The notes under the pieces: generated by a model | What the model was told of the DNA's origin: nothing | Databases searched by the model: none | Seen by the model: the letters and a program-made list of their open reading frames with translations, nothing else | From: Minisyncoccota bacterium | Lineage (GTDB): Bacteria; Patescibacteriota; Minisyncoccia; Phycocordibacterales; UBA2100 | DNA length: 61,196 nucleotides | Reading direction: 5' to 3' | NCBI GenBank assembly: GCA_018060545.1 | Contig: JAGOVW010000001.1 | Coordinates: 125,203 to 186,398 of the forward strand | Shown: positions 60,952 to 61,196 of the stretch, in pieces | Layout: each line of letters opens with the position of its first letter | How positions within the stretch are numbered: the stretch's first letter is position 1 | Made by a program: the position numbers and the translations under genes

Positions 60952-61196
60952 ATGGTATTTCTCGGAATTGACTACGGCTCTAAAAAAATAGGCATAGCCC
61001 TTTCTGATACGGGGGGTTCTATGGCATTCCCGCATGCGGTAATTCCTCAGGATTCGGGGGCAATCCAGCACATAGCTCGTATTGTTCTAGAGAAAAAAGT
61101 GGGGACTGTGGTGATCGGTGACACTCTGGCAGGAAATGGCACTACAAATACAGTGACGAACGCGGCGCGCGCCTTTGGCGCGCGCCTCGAGAAAGA
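60952..61196 (+). CDS. ruvX: RuvX/YqgF Holliday junction resolvase-like protein, N-terminal part
   Basis: The first 81 codons of a gene that continues past the window. It opens with F-L-G-I-D-Y-G-S-K-K-I-G-I-A-L-S-D, the RNase H-fold start of the YqgF family with its catalytic Asp. V-V-I-G-D in the middle matches the family's V-V-G-x-P position, although the usual Pro is Asp here. These nucleases act in 16S rRNA end processing in several bacteria. TATGCT 7 nt before the ATG supports the start. Confidence 0.9.
   Translation, partial: MVFLGIDYGSKKIGIALSDTGGSMAFPHAVIPQDSGAIQHIARIVLEKKVGTVVIGDTLAGNGTTNTVTNAARAFGARLEK

Overview
The window looks like part of a streamlined Patescibacteria (Candidate Phyla Radiation) chromosome, probably Parcubacteria-like. 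The reasons are an uncrowded set of core information genes (sliding clamp, RuvA/B/C, proofreading-free DNA polymerase I, TsaE, S20, YebC, RuvX), few Shine-Dalgarno sites, very large secreted proteins and a PilB-type ATPase. The phylum call is inference; no marker tree was possible. TGA, TAA and TAG all act as stops (genetic code 11).

Layout. 1-547: end of dnaN and a small DciA/DUF721-like gene. 548-5128 (minus): ruvB, yebC, ruvC and a class A penicillin-binding protein. 5176-5462: a promoter, a strongly folded RNA and a terminator, then pilB (minus). 7514-11011 (plus): tsaE, polA and a HolA-like gene, followed by three tandem secreted Cys/Ig-like proteins to 14772. 14904-15446: tRNA-Lys and a hairpin-rich spacer. 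15447-19380: SpoU-type methyltransferase, a lamin-tail-like secreted protein, a MurE-like ligase, ruvA and rpsT. 19709-19780: tRNA-Arg. 19963-22455: a fourth Ig-like protein with a prepilin-like N-terminus. 22558-23019: a small secreted protein in its own canonical transcription unit. 23165-53677: one uninterrupted gene for a 10,170-residue secreted protein, half of the window. 53745-56128: a membrane protein, yvcK, and a DoxX / cytochrome b5 pair. 56250-60794: an integrated element next to tRNA-Ser, with a 193-bp perfect inverted repeat around an AT-rich XRE / DoxX / cytochrome b5-heme d1 propeller cassette and a 56-bp perfect inverted repeat around a serine recombinase. The window ends inside ruvX.

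How it fits together. The giant protein strings together a SecA-like motor domain, Ala-rich coiled coils and many extracellular wall- or polymer-active folds (amidase, RlpA-like barrel, SGNH hydrolase, alpha/beta hydrolase, two GH114-like barrels, an M15-like peptidase). It ends in the same Gly-rich linker plus tandem Ig-like domains that end four smaller secreted proteins nearby. This suggests one surface-displayed or secreted system for attacking or holding another cell's envelope.

Two non-coding patterns stand out. First, each of the three tRNA genes has a matching inverted copy of its own T-loop and 3' T-stem: within 60-70 nt in the 3' flank for Lys and Arg, and about 4.4 kb away, across the inserted element, for Ser. 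Each copy is followed by a covarying hairpin with constant ends (ACGCAA...TTGCT). Second, many genes have a -10 hexamer exactly 6-7 nt before the start codon, which implies leaderless mRNAs.
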